Notes under the pieces: model-generated
Databases searched by the model: none
Seen by the model: only the letters and a program-made list of their open reading frames with translations
Told to the model about the DNA's origin: nothing
Program-made: the position numbers and the translations under genes
In this document: piece after piece, positions 1 to 10,386 of the stretch
Numbering within the stretch: the stretch's first letter is position 1
Layout of the letters: every line of letters starts with the position of its first letter
From: Isochrysis galbana
Taxonomy: Eukaryota > Haptophyta > Isochrysidales > Isochrysidaceae
NCBI GenBank assembly: GCA_018136815.1
Contig: CM030938.1
Location: 5,488,638-5,552,637, forward strand
Length of the DNA: 64,000 nucleotides
Reading direction: 5' to 3'

Positions 1-99
1 AAATGGATGCCGCTACCAGCATCAAAGTGCGGTATGCCGCCCTCACAGCCACGCCAATCGCGCCCGCCGACCCCGCGCACTGCGTCGAAATCGGCCATC

Positions 100-3000
100 T
101 TATGGCCCCGGCGAGTACTCCATGGACTCATCGTCATCGCTCACATCCGACTCGTCAAACTCCTCGGGGTCAGGGAGGACGGCGCCTTGATACTCGGCGA
201 TGGCTGTGACCGGCAGGCCATCCGCATCCTGATAAAACAAAGGGAGCAAGGCCGATGAGCGCACGCTTGGTCGACTTGGGCTTGCGGATGGGCGCAGCTC
301 ACCTCCCATGTAGCAATATCCGGTGGAAAGCCTTTCCATAAAACCAAATACAACTTGGTTCCAGCCGGAATATCACTCCGCCCGGGCACCTCGCCGCCGT
401 CAGCTACCATCTCATCCAGGAGGCAATCGATTTCGAACTCCTCGTTCTGGTACCACTCGTAGCCGAGGTACTTGATGAGTTTGCCCATGCCCTTGCGTCG
501 CGTTGCTTGGCGCCGGCGGACTCCTCGACCCTCGTAGCCGTCGTCGCCGTCAGCCAAGTCATTGGCGGCTACACCGAACTCGCTGAACAAGAGGGCCTGC
601 AAGCGGACGACGTAAGCCTTCCGGTTCGCGAGATTCGTCGCTTTGATGTCGCGCTGGTGCAGCAGTTTGAGGATCTTGAGCTGGTCTTTCAAGTCCTCGT
701 TGGACATCGTCTTGAGCTCGGAGTACTTCATCGCCCGACGTACTTGCCGTAGACGATCGAGCTCATCCGCCTTCTTCTTGCGCAAGGAGCTGATGCGTGC
801 GAGTTTCGCCTGCCGCTCGGGAGCTTTCGCCTCGCCATGAGTCGCGCGCTCCGCTCTCATAGTCACACGCATCTTCTTGCGCGCGATCGTGCGAGCAGCG
901 CCCCAGTAGCGGTCGCGATGCGCATGGTCATAGGCCCACATGACCGTGCGATCTCTTTTGCAGGCGACCGCGCCCACACGCGTGTCGTGGCGAGACACAC
1001 CTTCGCGCTGTGCGCGTCGCTTGACTGCCGCAAAGAGAGTCTCGACGCCAGTACTCGTCGTGGGACAGCCGTCCAAGAGCTTCCGCATCGCTGGCGTCAC
1101 CTTTTCGGCCGAGAACTTGCCGCCAAACACGAACTCAGCGGCGTGGTTCTCCAACGCAGGGATCATCGCGGTGAAGGCGGCCGTAAGCATCTCGCAAACC
1201 AACCGTCGAGACTCCGGATCGGCGGCGAGCGACGACCGGATTCTCTGCATGTCTATGGCCGCCCGACCGCCTCGAGTCTTCATTGACGGCGCCGAGCGCG
1301 GGAGCACGCGCTGGCCCTTGGCCTCGAGGAAAGTGTCGAGGCGCATCGTTCCCTCAATCACCGCGGACGGATCGGTGGCCGCCTCTCGGAGCCATCGAAG
1401 CGACTCGGGCCAGACGATGGGCAGCACGTCGAGGATGTGCTTGTCATCCCCCGGCTTCACGGCAGTGAGAGTAGGCCACACCCAGGCGTCAGAGATAATG
1501 GCAAGAGCGCGCACCGCGGCCATTATGTGCGGGGAGCTAAAGCCGGCCAAGATCGCGCTCCGTAGCTTGCCACCAGCCGCTGTTGCCAAGTCCGCCTCTT
1601 CGCGAAGGTAGCCGAGGAGTGAGCTGTCCTGGGCGAATCGGTCGACCACGGCCGCATCCAGGAAGAATATGTAGCTGCGCCCACCACAGATCGCCAGCAG
1701 GTCTTCGACGTTGCCGTAGAGCTTGCCCGCTCTCTCCGGATGCGCCTTCTCCTTGTGCGCGAGCCACTGCGCAAAATTCTCGCCAATCGCGTAGCCCTTT
1801 GAGCTGAAGAGCGCGACGTACTTGGAGACCTCGTAGGTAAGTGCGCAAGCCGGCGAGCTGAACCAGCCTACGCACGTGCGCATAGCTTTGAGCTTTGCTT
1901 TGTCCTTCTCAGCGTCCTCGTCCGAAATATTTAGCTCTCGACGGACCACAACATCGAGAGCCTCGCGCGCCTTCTCACCAATGTTGACTGTGGCATGCTC
2001 TGCGCACGTCGGCATAATGCTGCCCGTACGCCCCGTGAGGATAAGGCTCGCCGCGCAGCGCCCGTTGGCGGCCCGGTCGTTTTGGCTCGAGCTTGGCACG
2101 AGACTTGTGATCTGCGACTGCTTCTTGCGCCGGCGCTCGAAGAACGAGAGGCCGTCGTCTGCGAACGTGCAGTCATCGTCGAGCGGAACTGAGTTGGCCT
2201 CGAGCGCCTCCGCAAGCGCAAGGTCGTGGAAGAGACCGGCGGCTTCCCCCGCATCGGTGATCGCCTTCAACGCGGCGTTGTAAGTGTTGCGCTGGCCCAC
2301 CGCTGTCTTATCGGCAATAGCCGAGATTGAGAGGATGCGCGAGTCAAGTTTGCCTGTATTTTTGTCGCGCCGAGAGAGTATTTGGCCCAGGAGCTCGCGT
2401 TGCTGCGAATTGGCGCCATCCGCTACGTAGCAATAGCTTCCGTCGATGTCCTCCATTAGCCACTCAGCAGTCTGAGCGTGAGAGAGAGTATGGTCAGTAG
2501 ATGCAATAAAATGTTTCAGGTCTTACTCTGCTGCTCCGATGGGCGCCGCAATAGCGCCGGTGACGTGGGCTAAGGGTGAGGGCATTGCATTAGCCGCGGT
2601 TGCACAGGAGAAGGCGGGCTCATCCTACCTGGATGTTATGAAGCTCGCCACCAATGGCCGGCAGCTGCTTGCAATGAGAGACGCCAGGTATCCAGTATAC
2701 TTGGCGAGGCTCATAGCAACGCTGGCCGCCCTCAGTCTTAACTAGCACCTTCTTCTCGCGGTGCGGCAGCGTGATCTTGTAGAAACGCGCAAAAATAAGG
2801 AAAAGCTTGGGCACCACGTTCCGCGAGACGCCGCAATCAGCAATCAGCTACAACAAGGGTAGAGGTGGGGTGGGTCAACCTCATCGCAGGCGGGCATGAT
2901 CAAAGTGCTTCTCAGGGCATTCTGGGCGGTGCCCGCGCTCACCTCTAGTGCGGTGAGATCCACCTCCGTCGAGAAGTGGCCGTTCACGAAGAAGTACTCC

Positions 3001-4745
3001 TTCGGCGGCTTGATGATCGCTTCGTACTTGATGCGCAGCGCCCTCTCACGATCCAACTGTTCCTGCAATGCCTCAACGTGAGCTTGGGCCTCTTGAAGGC
3101 TCGGCTCGTTTGCGTGCCGCGCCGCCTCGCCAGCGGCAAGTTGCTGAAAGGCCTCTTCGAATTTTTTCGCCTTCTCTTGCGCGAGCTTTGCGCGCCGCTT
3201 GTCTAGGTTGGCCTCGGCAAGGGTGCGTTGACCTGCTCCGCGCCGCTGCCGGAGCTCTTTGACGAGAGCATCCTTTTCCTCCAACTCCTTTTTCAGGCCG
3301 CCGAGACGCGAGCTGCGCAGCAAAGCGATCTGATCCTCTAGCCTGGCCACATTCTCGTGAAGCTGCAGCGCCTCCTCCTCGATCTCGAGATATCGCCGCT
3401 TATCTTCTCTGCGCTCGCGCCGATGCTCATCACGCATCGCGCCCATGGCGGCAGCCGCTTCATTCTCCACACGACGACGCCGGAGCTCAGCTTCCACGCC
3501 CGCCTCCTTTGCGTCCGCCTTTGCCTTTCGAGTGGCCGCCCTCGCCGCCTTCAGTGCCGACTCCGACGCAGCTAGAGCGCGGCACGTCTCCTCGCGCTGC
3601 TCCCGCTCGTTTGCCAAAGCCATTTCATTGCGCGCAAGCAAGCTCGCCATGGTGGCATGGCTCCGATCGTGCTCGAGCTGCAGCCGTAGCGCCGTCTGAG
3701 CCTCGTGCTGTGCGCGCCTTTCCACCTGCACCACGCTTCGCTGAGCCTCGGCCATTGCTTGCCTCGCCGCCTGAGCTGCCGCTCGCAGCTGGCGCAGCTG
3801 AAGATCTTGTTGCCACACCACAGTACGCAGGCGGCGAAGTTCGCCTAGCTGCTTTGGCGAGTGCGGCGGCCTGCCTCGCACGTACGCGGCAATAATTTGC
3901 AGCAAATGGCTCTCAGCAGCCAGCAGCTGCACGGCGCTATATGCGCCTAGCCGTGGGTGCAGGCCAGCCGCAAAGGCACGGAGCCGAGCCTCATCATTAG
4001 ATGCGCTCGACTCCACATCGCCATTAAGCGGAGGGTCACCGCCGCCGCTACCACCACCACCACCGCCACCGCTGCTGTCACCGCCGCCGCCCCTGCCTCC
4101 GCCACAGCTGCCGTCGCTACTGCCGCTGCCGCCGCCGGTGATGGCCATTTGATACAGCTCATGCTGATCCTGCACGACAGCTGCCAACGCTGCCTTCGCT
4201 GCCGCCAGCCTTGCCGGATCGGCGCCCACACACTTTCGCACGCGCCGCTGAGCAACCTCCAAGGCGTGTGCGCTCGCCTTGCGCGAACGCTCAATGTGCA
4301 TTGCGCACGCCTTCTCCGCGGGTGAGGCCACTTCAGTGAGGCCTCGCGGGGCCACCACTGAGTCGGTAGACAGGCACAGGATCGCACGGCAGAGTATCAC
4401 TGCCGCATTAGTGAACTCTCCTGTGCGACCCTGTGCCTTGGCCTCTGCTGCGCTGGACTTGGCGTACGCATGAAGCGCGTATGCATGAGTCCAGCGCAGG
4501 CCACCATCGGGCCGAGCTTGCACATGAGCCCTGGGCTCAATGCGCTCGCCTCGGCGAACGGCCTCCATGAGGGCCTGAACTTCTGGCAGCGCTCGCCAGC
4601 GCTCGCCAGCGTCCCAGGGGCCGGCCTCATGGAGGTCGGGCCGTGTCGAATTATCGTATGCCTGCGGCGCGATGGGCGGGGATATGTCACTACCGGACTG
4701 TGCGACCCTCGAGATCGAGCGTGCGACCCACCAGGGACCTCCCAC
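100..4745 (-). CDS. Multi-exon coiled-coil and chromodomain protein of a repetitive, transposase-like algal family
   Basis: I read four exons on the minus strand: 4745-2880, 2847-2629, 2471-303 and 228-100, with introns of 32, 157 and 74 nt, all GT-AG and phase-consistent (about 1,460 residues). Exon 1 encodes a Gly/Ser-rich linker (about residues 205-245) and a long charged coiled coil (about 290-560). Exons 2-3 carry a globular core, including PKLFLIFARF, WLMEDIDGSYCYVADGA and STGVETLFAAVKRR; the last is reminiscent of the C-terminal dimerisation region of hAT-like transposases. The end of exon 3 is a chromodomain (KLYLVLWKGFPPDIATWE) and exon 4 is acidic. A chromodomain normally binds methylated histone tails. 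The family appears multicopy, since a decayed copy lies at 48386-48866. A transposase origin is inference and catalytic residues are not assigned. The 5' end is unresolved: the frame is open upstream to a stop near 4890 without an ATG, so 4745 (GTG) is only nominal. Confidence 0.72.
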
Positions 4746-4939
4746 ATCCCTCGCGAGGCGCTTGAGCTTGGGCTCCTCACCAGCTGGCAGCCATTGCGAG
4801 GCCGACAGCCGGCGATCGGCCGACGCGGAACCTCCGCGTTTCTTATGGGGATTCGCCCGACATTCACTGCTTTGATTCCCTCACGCGCGCAATCCTCCCA
4901 TTCTCCCAAAATAGACCTCCATGGGCCGGACAAGGCGGG

Positions 4940-5095
4940 GGAGTCACTCACCGACGCCATGGATTTTCGTGGGGTAGAGGGGGTTCGCGGGGGGGGGGGG
5001 GGGGAGGGGGGGCAGGTAAGGGGGGTCCCTGGGGAATCCTTGGACACCCAGGAGGGATGGAAAATAGTTGTTAAAAAGCGTGAGTGACCGGCCTA
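4940..5095. repeat. Dispersed repeat A, copy 1
   Basis: This stretch contains caccgacgccat, a poly-G run, aatccttggacaccca, ggaaaatagt and gagtgaccgg. The same order of blocks recurs at 13615-13750, so this is a two-copy dispersed repeat just upstream of the chromodomain gene. No coding potential is evident. Confidence 0.6.
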
Positions 5096-5099
5096 TTCG

Positions 5100-5590
5100 T
5101 TTCGAAATTTCGCACGCATTTCACTAAGTTTCGGGCCCGCTCCACCCAAATTTCGGGGGTGTTTTGCTTTGCTCTCGGTTATAGCGCGCTAGCGCGCTCC
5201 GCGCGCATCGACACGCACCTAACTAACATTATTACAGTATTTGCGTACGCGCTATACTCTACACTAAACACTAAATATGTAATACAACTCATACGGACGC
5301 AATCAATAGTAAGTGCTTCGTCGCCATTGGCCACTGGCTCAGTGCAGCCGCCGATATTCCCAGTTGTAATCATTTTCTATTTAGAGGGCGTCATGCGCAT
5401 GCTGCGCATGCGGGGAGGAGGCGACGGGGGGGGAGGGCGCTTCGGGGCCGAAATTTCGCTTCGGCGCTATGCGCCGTTCTTCGTTCTTCGTCGCTTCGCA
5501 CTCGCACCCAAATTTCGGTCAAAAAATTCGATTTCGTCGGTCCACCCAAATTTTGCAAAACATTTCGCGAAACTCTGGCCTGGGCCAAGG
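5100..5590. repeat. TTTCG-rich dispersed repeat, copy 1
   Basis: The segment repeats TTTCG and CCACCCAAATTTCG-like words, interrupted by AT-richer DNA. Comparable words cluster at 49040-49165, upstream of the decayed copy of the chromodomain gene. Because the same repeat sits 5' of both gene copies, it may belong to the duplicated unit. That link is inference from position and word content only. Confidence 0.4.
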
Positions 5591-5981
5591 CGTTGTTCGT
5601 TGTTCCGCTTGCTCGGGCTAGGCGCCAGCCAGGCGGTGGGGCTCGGGCTAGGGCCAGGGCATCATGCATGGTCATGGGATCATTGGTCATTGGCAGCCTT
5701 GGTGTAGGCTCCCTTGGCCCCTGTGGGAGGCGCCAAAGGCACTCTAGCGGCCCCTGGAGGCATCAGCGCCGGCTGCGACGCGCGGTCGCTTGCAAAGCTC
5801 TACAATAGCCTCTAGGAGTACGAGTAAGGCAGCAAGCAGCAAGGCCGTGACTCGTGACTCTCCTTCCCGTGGGTAGATTTTTCTTGTAGAAGCGCCAACC
5901 TGTTCCTCCTTTTTCGTCGGGTGGGCGCCCTTCTTCTTCTCTCCCACCAAAACCACACCCCGACCGGTGGGTGGGGGTCCG

Positions 5982-5987
<6 letters not shown>

Positions 5988-6025
<38 letters not shown>

Positions 6026-6105
6026 CCCCCCCCCCCCCCCTATTCCTCTCTTCACTCTCTCTCTCTCTGTCTCTCTCAATCTCTGTTTCTCTCTCTCTCC
6101 CTCCG

Positions 6106-6163
<58 letters not shown>
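5988..6163. repeat. (CT)n microsatellites with a poly-C run
   Basis: There are two (CT)n blocks (about 5988-6021 and 6108-6163), with a poly-C run and imperfect CT sequence between them. They form the 5' leader of the gene starting at 6168. Reading frames through the block give Ser-Leu repeats that I treat as artefacts. Confidence 0.9.
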
Positions 6164-6166
<3 letters not shown>

Positions 6167-6167
6167 G

Positions 6168-8019
6168 ATGGCCGAGCTACAGCTCTCCCTCCCATGGGCT
6201 CTCCGAGGCCTCGTCTTCTGTGCACTTGCGCTGCCCACACTTGGCCTCCCGCCCACCTCTCTGCTCTCTCACGCGCTTGCCGTTACGGCCTTCGTGCTCT
6301 TACTCGGCCGGCTTGCTGCACTCGGCCTCTTTGCCGAAGCACTCAGGAGAGCTGGCATACCATCTGACTTCATCGCGCTGCAGCCGACCATCCACGACAT
6401 TTCAGGCCACCTGCTCGAGCGGAGAGAGTTCGCTGGTGCCTTATTGCTAGTGATTCTGACGCTCGTCCTGACCATACTTCGGAGCAGGAGAGCCGGCATC
6501 GTCGTGCGCGCCAGCATGCTTTCCCTCGCCGCGTGGTGGCTTGTGGCAGAGCCGGCAGTGATGCACGCCGCCGAAGATTCGCGCGTGGTGGCCGGTGCAA
6601 GGAGAGCGCACTCTGTCACCGTGAAAACGGCATCGGCTGCCGCGGTCACGGCCTTGCCTTACACTCCCAAGTCGTTCACACACCTGGTCTCCCGCCTGGT
6701 CCTCCCGCCGCCATCACCGCCACCTTCGCCGGCACCATCGTTGCCGCCTTCGCCGCCGCCACCCTTTTCGCCGCCACCGCCCCCTCCTTCACCACCTCCC
6801 CCCAGCCGACCTCCTCCACCCTCCCAGCCCCCACCATCGCCACCCCCGCCGCCCCCGCCGTCTCTTCCACCTCCTTCGCCGCCACCACCGCTCCTTCCAC
6901 CACCGTCCACTCCGCCCCCCCCGCCACCCCCGCCGCCTAGTCCGCCACCGCCGCCCTCGCCTCCTCCTCCATCACCGCCGCCGCCGCCGCCGTCGCCCCC
7001 TCCGCCACCGCCACCCTCTCCCCCTCCTCCATGCCCGCCGCCCTCACCGCCGCCACCCTCACCTTCGCCATCGCCTCCACCGCCTTCGTTGCCCCCGCCC
7101 TCGCCACCTCCGCCCTTTGTAATAGAATGGGCGGCCCGGCGCTTCACAGATCCGCAGCTCTACGCATCTTGCCTCGAGTCGATGGGAGCGACGTCTCGTG
7201 GGGATATTCAGGTGAGCGGACTCGCGGCAGGTGTTGGAACAAGACGAGTTGGTAGGGCACTGTTCTCGCATACACCCCATTCGCACATGGCTCGCCGCAA
7301 CGCACGTAGGGGCAACACTCATCTCATCACGACCGACCGGCGTTGTACGCCCGCCTCTTCCACAGGCGCTGCATGGGCTGACTATGACAGAGCTGATGAC
7401 GGACGAGGAGTGCGCTCTGCTGCGTTTGGCGCAACGTCGCAAGCTGCTTCACCTCATCAATCACCAGGATCTTGTCCCTCCTGCTCCGCCGCCTCCAAAT
7501 TCTCCACCTCTGCCTCCATCACCTCCGCCATCAAGGCCTCCGCCGCCCTCGCCCCCCCCCCTGCCTCCGCCCCTGCCTCCGCCAAAGCGTCCACCATTGC
7601 TGTTTGCGTCTCCGCCGCCGCCGCTGTTTCCCGACGCAGCGACGTCGCCACCTCCGAACGTGTCGCTTCGGCTATTTTCATACGTATCAAGTGCGCGCGC
7701 TGATATCATCGACGGCTTTCGCGAGGGATACCGCGGTGCATGGAACGGCATCGAGGAATGGCAGAGACAAATGGCACGCACGAAAGCGAATATGCCGCAG
7801 GCTAATGGCACGACCGCCGTGGGCGATCTCTGGGCCCAGCCGAGCATGGTGGCGACTTCCTTACTGCAAACAGCGGAAGCCACTATTGCTGACGTTCGGA
7901 TGGCATACAAAAAGTCTGGGGGCTGGCTAGTCTCGCATGATGTTGGGCAGGAAGAGCCTGAAGTGGAGAAGGATGAGCTACGGCGGCGCAGACTCAACAG
8001 TGTCCATTGGCCTGAGTAG
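6168..8019 (+). CDS. Membrane protein with Pro-rich tracts and a SAM-like segment
   Basis: I read two exons, 6168-7211 and 7366-8019, joined over a 154-nt GT-AG intron in phase 0 (565 residues). The ATG at 6168 is chosen because the frame further upstream runs only through CT repeats. The N-terminal 150 residues hold about three hydrophobic segments (around FVLLLGRLAALGLFAEAL, FAGALLLVILTLVLTIL and MLSLAAWWLVAEP). A long Pro/Ser tract follows (about residues 180-318), of the style seen in algal cell-wall and pherophorin-like proteins. Residues about 320-383, spanning the splice junction, have the spacing of a SAM domain (LESMGATSRGDIQ, then LHGLTMTELMTDEE and RRKLLHLI). A second Pro-rich tract and a polar C-terminus end the protein. 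The function is unknown, and SAM is a pattern-based inference. A role at the cell surface or in scaffolding is possible. Confidence 0.68.
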
Positions 8020-9212
8020 TGGTTGTGCTAAAATTTGGCAGCGTTGCTAATCGGAGCGTCGGGGTTATGGCGGCGTTATGGTTGGGCGATTGCGAGAGGC
8101 TCGTCCAGCATTCTGGAACGCTTTAGTTTAGCTTCACGTGCCGCCAATGCACCATAATATTGCTCTCCCACAGAGAGCAGAGAGCGCAAATGGGCATGCT
8201 GCACATGCGAAAGTCGAAAGTGTGGTGAGTCGTGAAAGTGTCACACGCACCTTGGCGAAAGTCATGTGTGTTGCTTAATAATAATCTAACTGAGCATTAG
8301 TACCACTACTCTCACTAGCCCGGTACTAACACGACAGCCCTCAGCGCACCTGCCCGTACACCTTGGCGCGTGCTGTTGTCACAGATACATACACCTATGC
8401 ACCCCTCCACATCTCCCCCCTCGCAGGCCCCCGGCTCCCATTCAAACTCCCCACAAGTTAAAATGAGGGAAACCCCATTGAGGCGGACCGACCTACGTCG
8501 GGCGACTCTCCGGGAAAAAGCACCGGGGGGGGGGGGGGGGGGGGGAGGAACCTCTCGTCAAAAAAGGAGAACGGCCCTTACCAGCTCACGCCGCGAGCAG
8601 TTCTCGAGAAATATGCAACTGCGCCTCGAGTATACCTGCCACAAGGGTATCCGAGACGTCTTGAGCCGCTCCCTTCCCATCTCCCTCCTATCGCCAGTCG
8701 CCCCCCGTCGCCCGTTTGCTAACGCAAACGGGGCTCGTTTCTCACCACACTCCATCGGGGGGGGGTGCAAATCCCCCCCTCTCCCTCGTTCCATTCTCTT
8801 CCGCCCCGGTCCCTGCGGCGCGTCGCCATGCGGCGCGCCATGGCCTGCTCTCAGAGGTCCTTCAGGGGCGCCCAGAGGGCCAGCAGGGGCAGCTCAGGGG
8901 GCAGTGGAGGCTGGGGCTCAGCCCCTGGCCCCCCCTGCCTCTCCCTCGCTCGCCTCGCTGGCCTTGGGTGCCGCCCTAAGGCCCTTGTCTGCCTGGCGAC
9001 CAGGGATGGGGGGTCCGCGATGGAGAGAGGGGGGCGCGAGGCCCCCATTGACCCCCACTTATAAAAGTAGGTTCGAGAGGTGAGCAGAACAGAGCTCCTC
9101 GCAACCGGCAGGTCCGATTTCCTGGGGGGAGGGGGGGGGGGGGGGGAGGGGCGGTGGCTGACGGACCCCCTTTTTTTGCCACAGTTGGCAGTGGCCGCCG
9201 TGGCGGTCGTGG
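8020..9212. other. Non-coding, low-complexity stretch
   Basis: This holds poly-G runs (about 8526-8546 and 9127-9146), T/C-rich DNA and, at about 8830-9080, a repeat related to 59930-60395 (shared words include agctcagggggcag, gcgaggcccccattgaccc and ttataaaagtaggtt). The long ORFs here are compositional artefacts in several frames. I see no gene. Confidence 0.5.
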
Positions 9213-9560
9213 TCAGCGCGAGCCCGGCTGCTGGTGGTTGGGCAGGCAATCCGGTCGGCAGAGCAGAAGCCCCACCGCCTCGGCGAAGCCGCACGCGGTC
9301 GCCGTCATCAGCGGCGAGAGCCCCGTTTCTCGTGAGGACATTGGCGCGTGCGCCGGCCTTGAGCAGCGCCCGTACGGTGGGCGTGTCGAAGTGCATGCAC
9401 GCGACGTGGAGACAGGAGTGCCCCATCGCATCGGTCGCGTTCACGTCGCCCCCCTCCCTCGCGACGTAGGCGATGGCGTGAGGGAGCCCGCGCAGCTCCT
9501 CCGGGTGTTCGAGGATCGAGGACGAGCCGGCAGATCGCTAGCAGGTCGGGCGCCCTGTCC
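9213..9560 (-). pseudogene. Ankyrin-repeat gene fragment with a frameshift
   Basis: The minus strand encodes ankyrin-type sequence: HAIAYVAREGGDVNATDAMG, then HSCLHVACMHFDTPTVRALL and KAGARANVLTRNG. The frame then shifts by one base at a GGGG run near 9310, after which GLSPLMTATACGFAEAVGLL continues the repeat in another frame. About two repeats are present with no surrounding exons, so this is a broken fragment. An assembly error in the homopolymer could explain the shift. Confidence 0.6.
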
Positions 9561-9636
9561 ATATCGACCCTCCCACGCGCGTCGAGGAGCCGGCGTAAAA
9601 GGACGCACTCGACACTACGACAATTGAATCTGGTTT

Positions 9637-9741
9637 GGTCGCAAACAATATCTCGATCATGTTTCTATACCGATGTGGATATCGACTGAAGATCAGATCG
9701 CTGATATGATGACCAAGGCGCTTGAGAAATATAAATTCTAA
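9637..9741 (+). pseudogene. Copia retrotransposon RNase H tail
   Basis: A 35-codon stretch ending in TAA reads as the extreme C-terminus of Ty1/Copia Pol (motif WISTEDQIADMMTKALEK, the typical TEDQ-ADxxTKAL signature). Right after the stop is gctgggagcatcaaatt, which looks like the polypurine and LTR start usual for Copia elements. Nothing upstream is readable as Pol, so only the 3' end survives. The extent of any LTR within 9742-10380 could not be fixed because no second copy is in the window. Confidence 0.6.
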
Positions 9742-10386
9742 ATTCGTAAAATTTCGCAACCTCGCGCTGGGAGCATCAAATTAATCCAAAATCTTGGATT
9801 TAACCCCGCATGCCCCATTCTCTGACTTCATGTTTCATGTCACTTGCTTGGTAATAGCCTCCACTTCATTCATCCTCAACTAGGCAACCAGGTGCCGGGT
9901 AACGGTAACGACGCAGGAATGTTACAGGTTTGGATGCCGCCGACTTAGGCGAAGAATTGTTGCTGGCCTATGTTTTTGACGCTTGAGCACATTTCAGCCT
10001 CGAAGGTAAGCTTGTACCTTTCTCGGGAATGGCAACGATTGGGAGAATTAGAATTAGGGTTTCGCCTTTCGCGATGGGGGAGCGTCAGAGTTTTATATTG
10101 TTGTGTTAGTATAACCTTAGTGCTGCGGGCTGCGGGACCGTAGCCCTTCGACGGCAACGGAGCCCCTACCCCGCGATGGGGGTGTGCGCGGTTGGCGCAT
10201 GGCTCGTCCGGTGTATGTGGCTAGGAATGCTAGCTAACAAGATGTCCTACGACGCTAAGTCCTAACGCTGACGCTGACACTGCCATTTTAATCTTCCCAA
10301 CCATTAGAACAGCGTCCGTCTTTAGAAACTCCAGCTTCAAAATTAGAGAGGGATACATCGAAGAAGAGAGTGCTGGCGCGCGTGGG
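9742..10386. other. Intergenic: possible Copia LTR remnant and GT90 gene upstream region
   Basis: This is AT-richer than its surroundings and contains no supported ORF. The left part may be a Copia 3' LTR (see 9637-9741); the right part is the leader of the GT90 gene. No clear TATA box or other element was recognised. Confidence 0.4.

Noticed and set aside
4030..4140. Plus-strand Thr/Ala repeat ORF
   Set aside because: It is the antisense of the Gly/Ser linker in the chromodomain gene.
5967..6167. Upstream start of the Pro-rich gene inside the CT repeat
   Set aside because: The residues are pure Ser-Leu repeats; ATG 6168 directly after the array is the sensible start.
6659..7147. Gly-rich minus-strand ORF opposite the Pro-rich tract
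   Set aside because: It is the complement of CCN-rich codons and has no independent features.
8370..9083. 237-codon plus-strand ORF
   Set aside because: It crosses a poly-G run and a dispersed repeat, with competing ORFs in other frames and no recognisable domain.
9060..9085. GGTTCGA word resembling a pol III B box (tRNA or SINE)
   Set aside because: There is no A box or cloverleaf nearby, and the related repeat at 60370 lacks the word.
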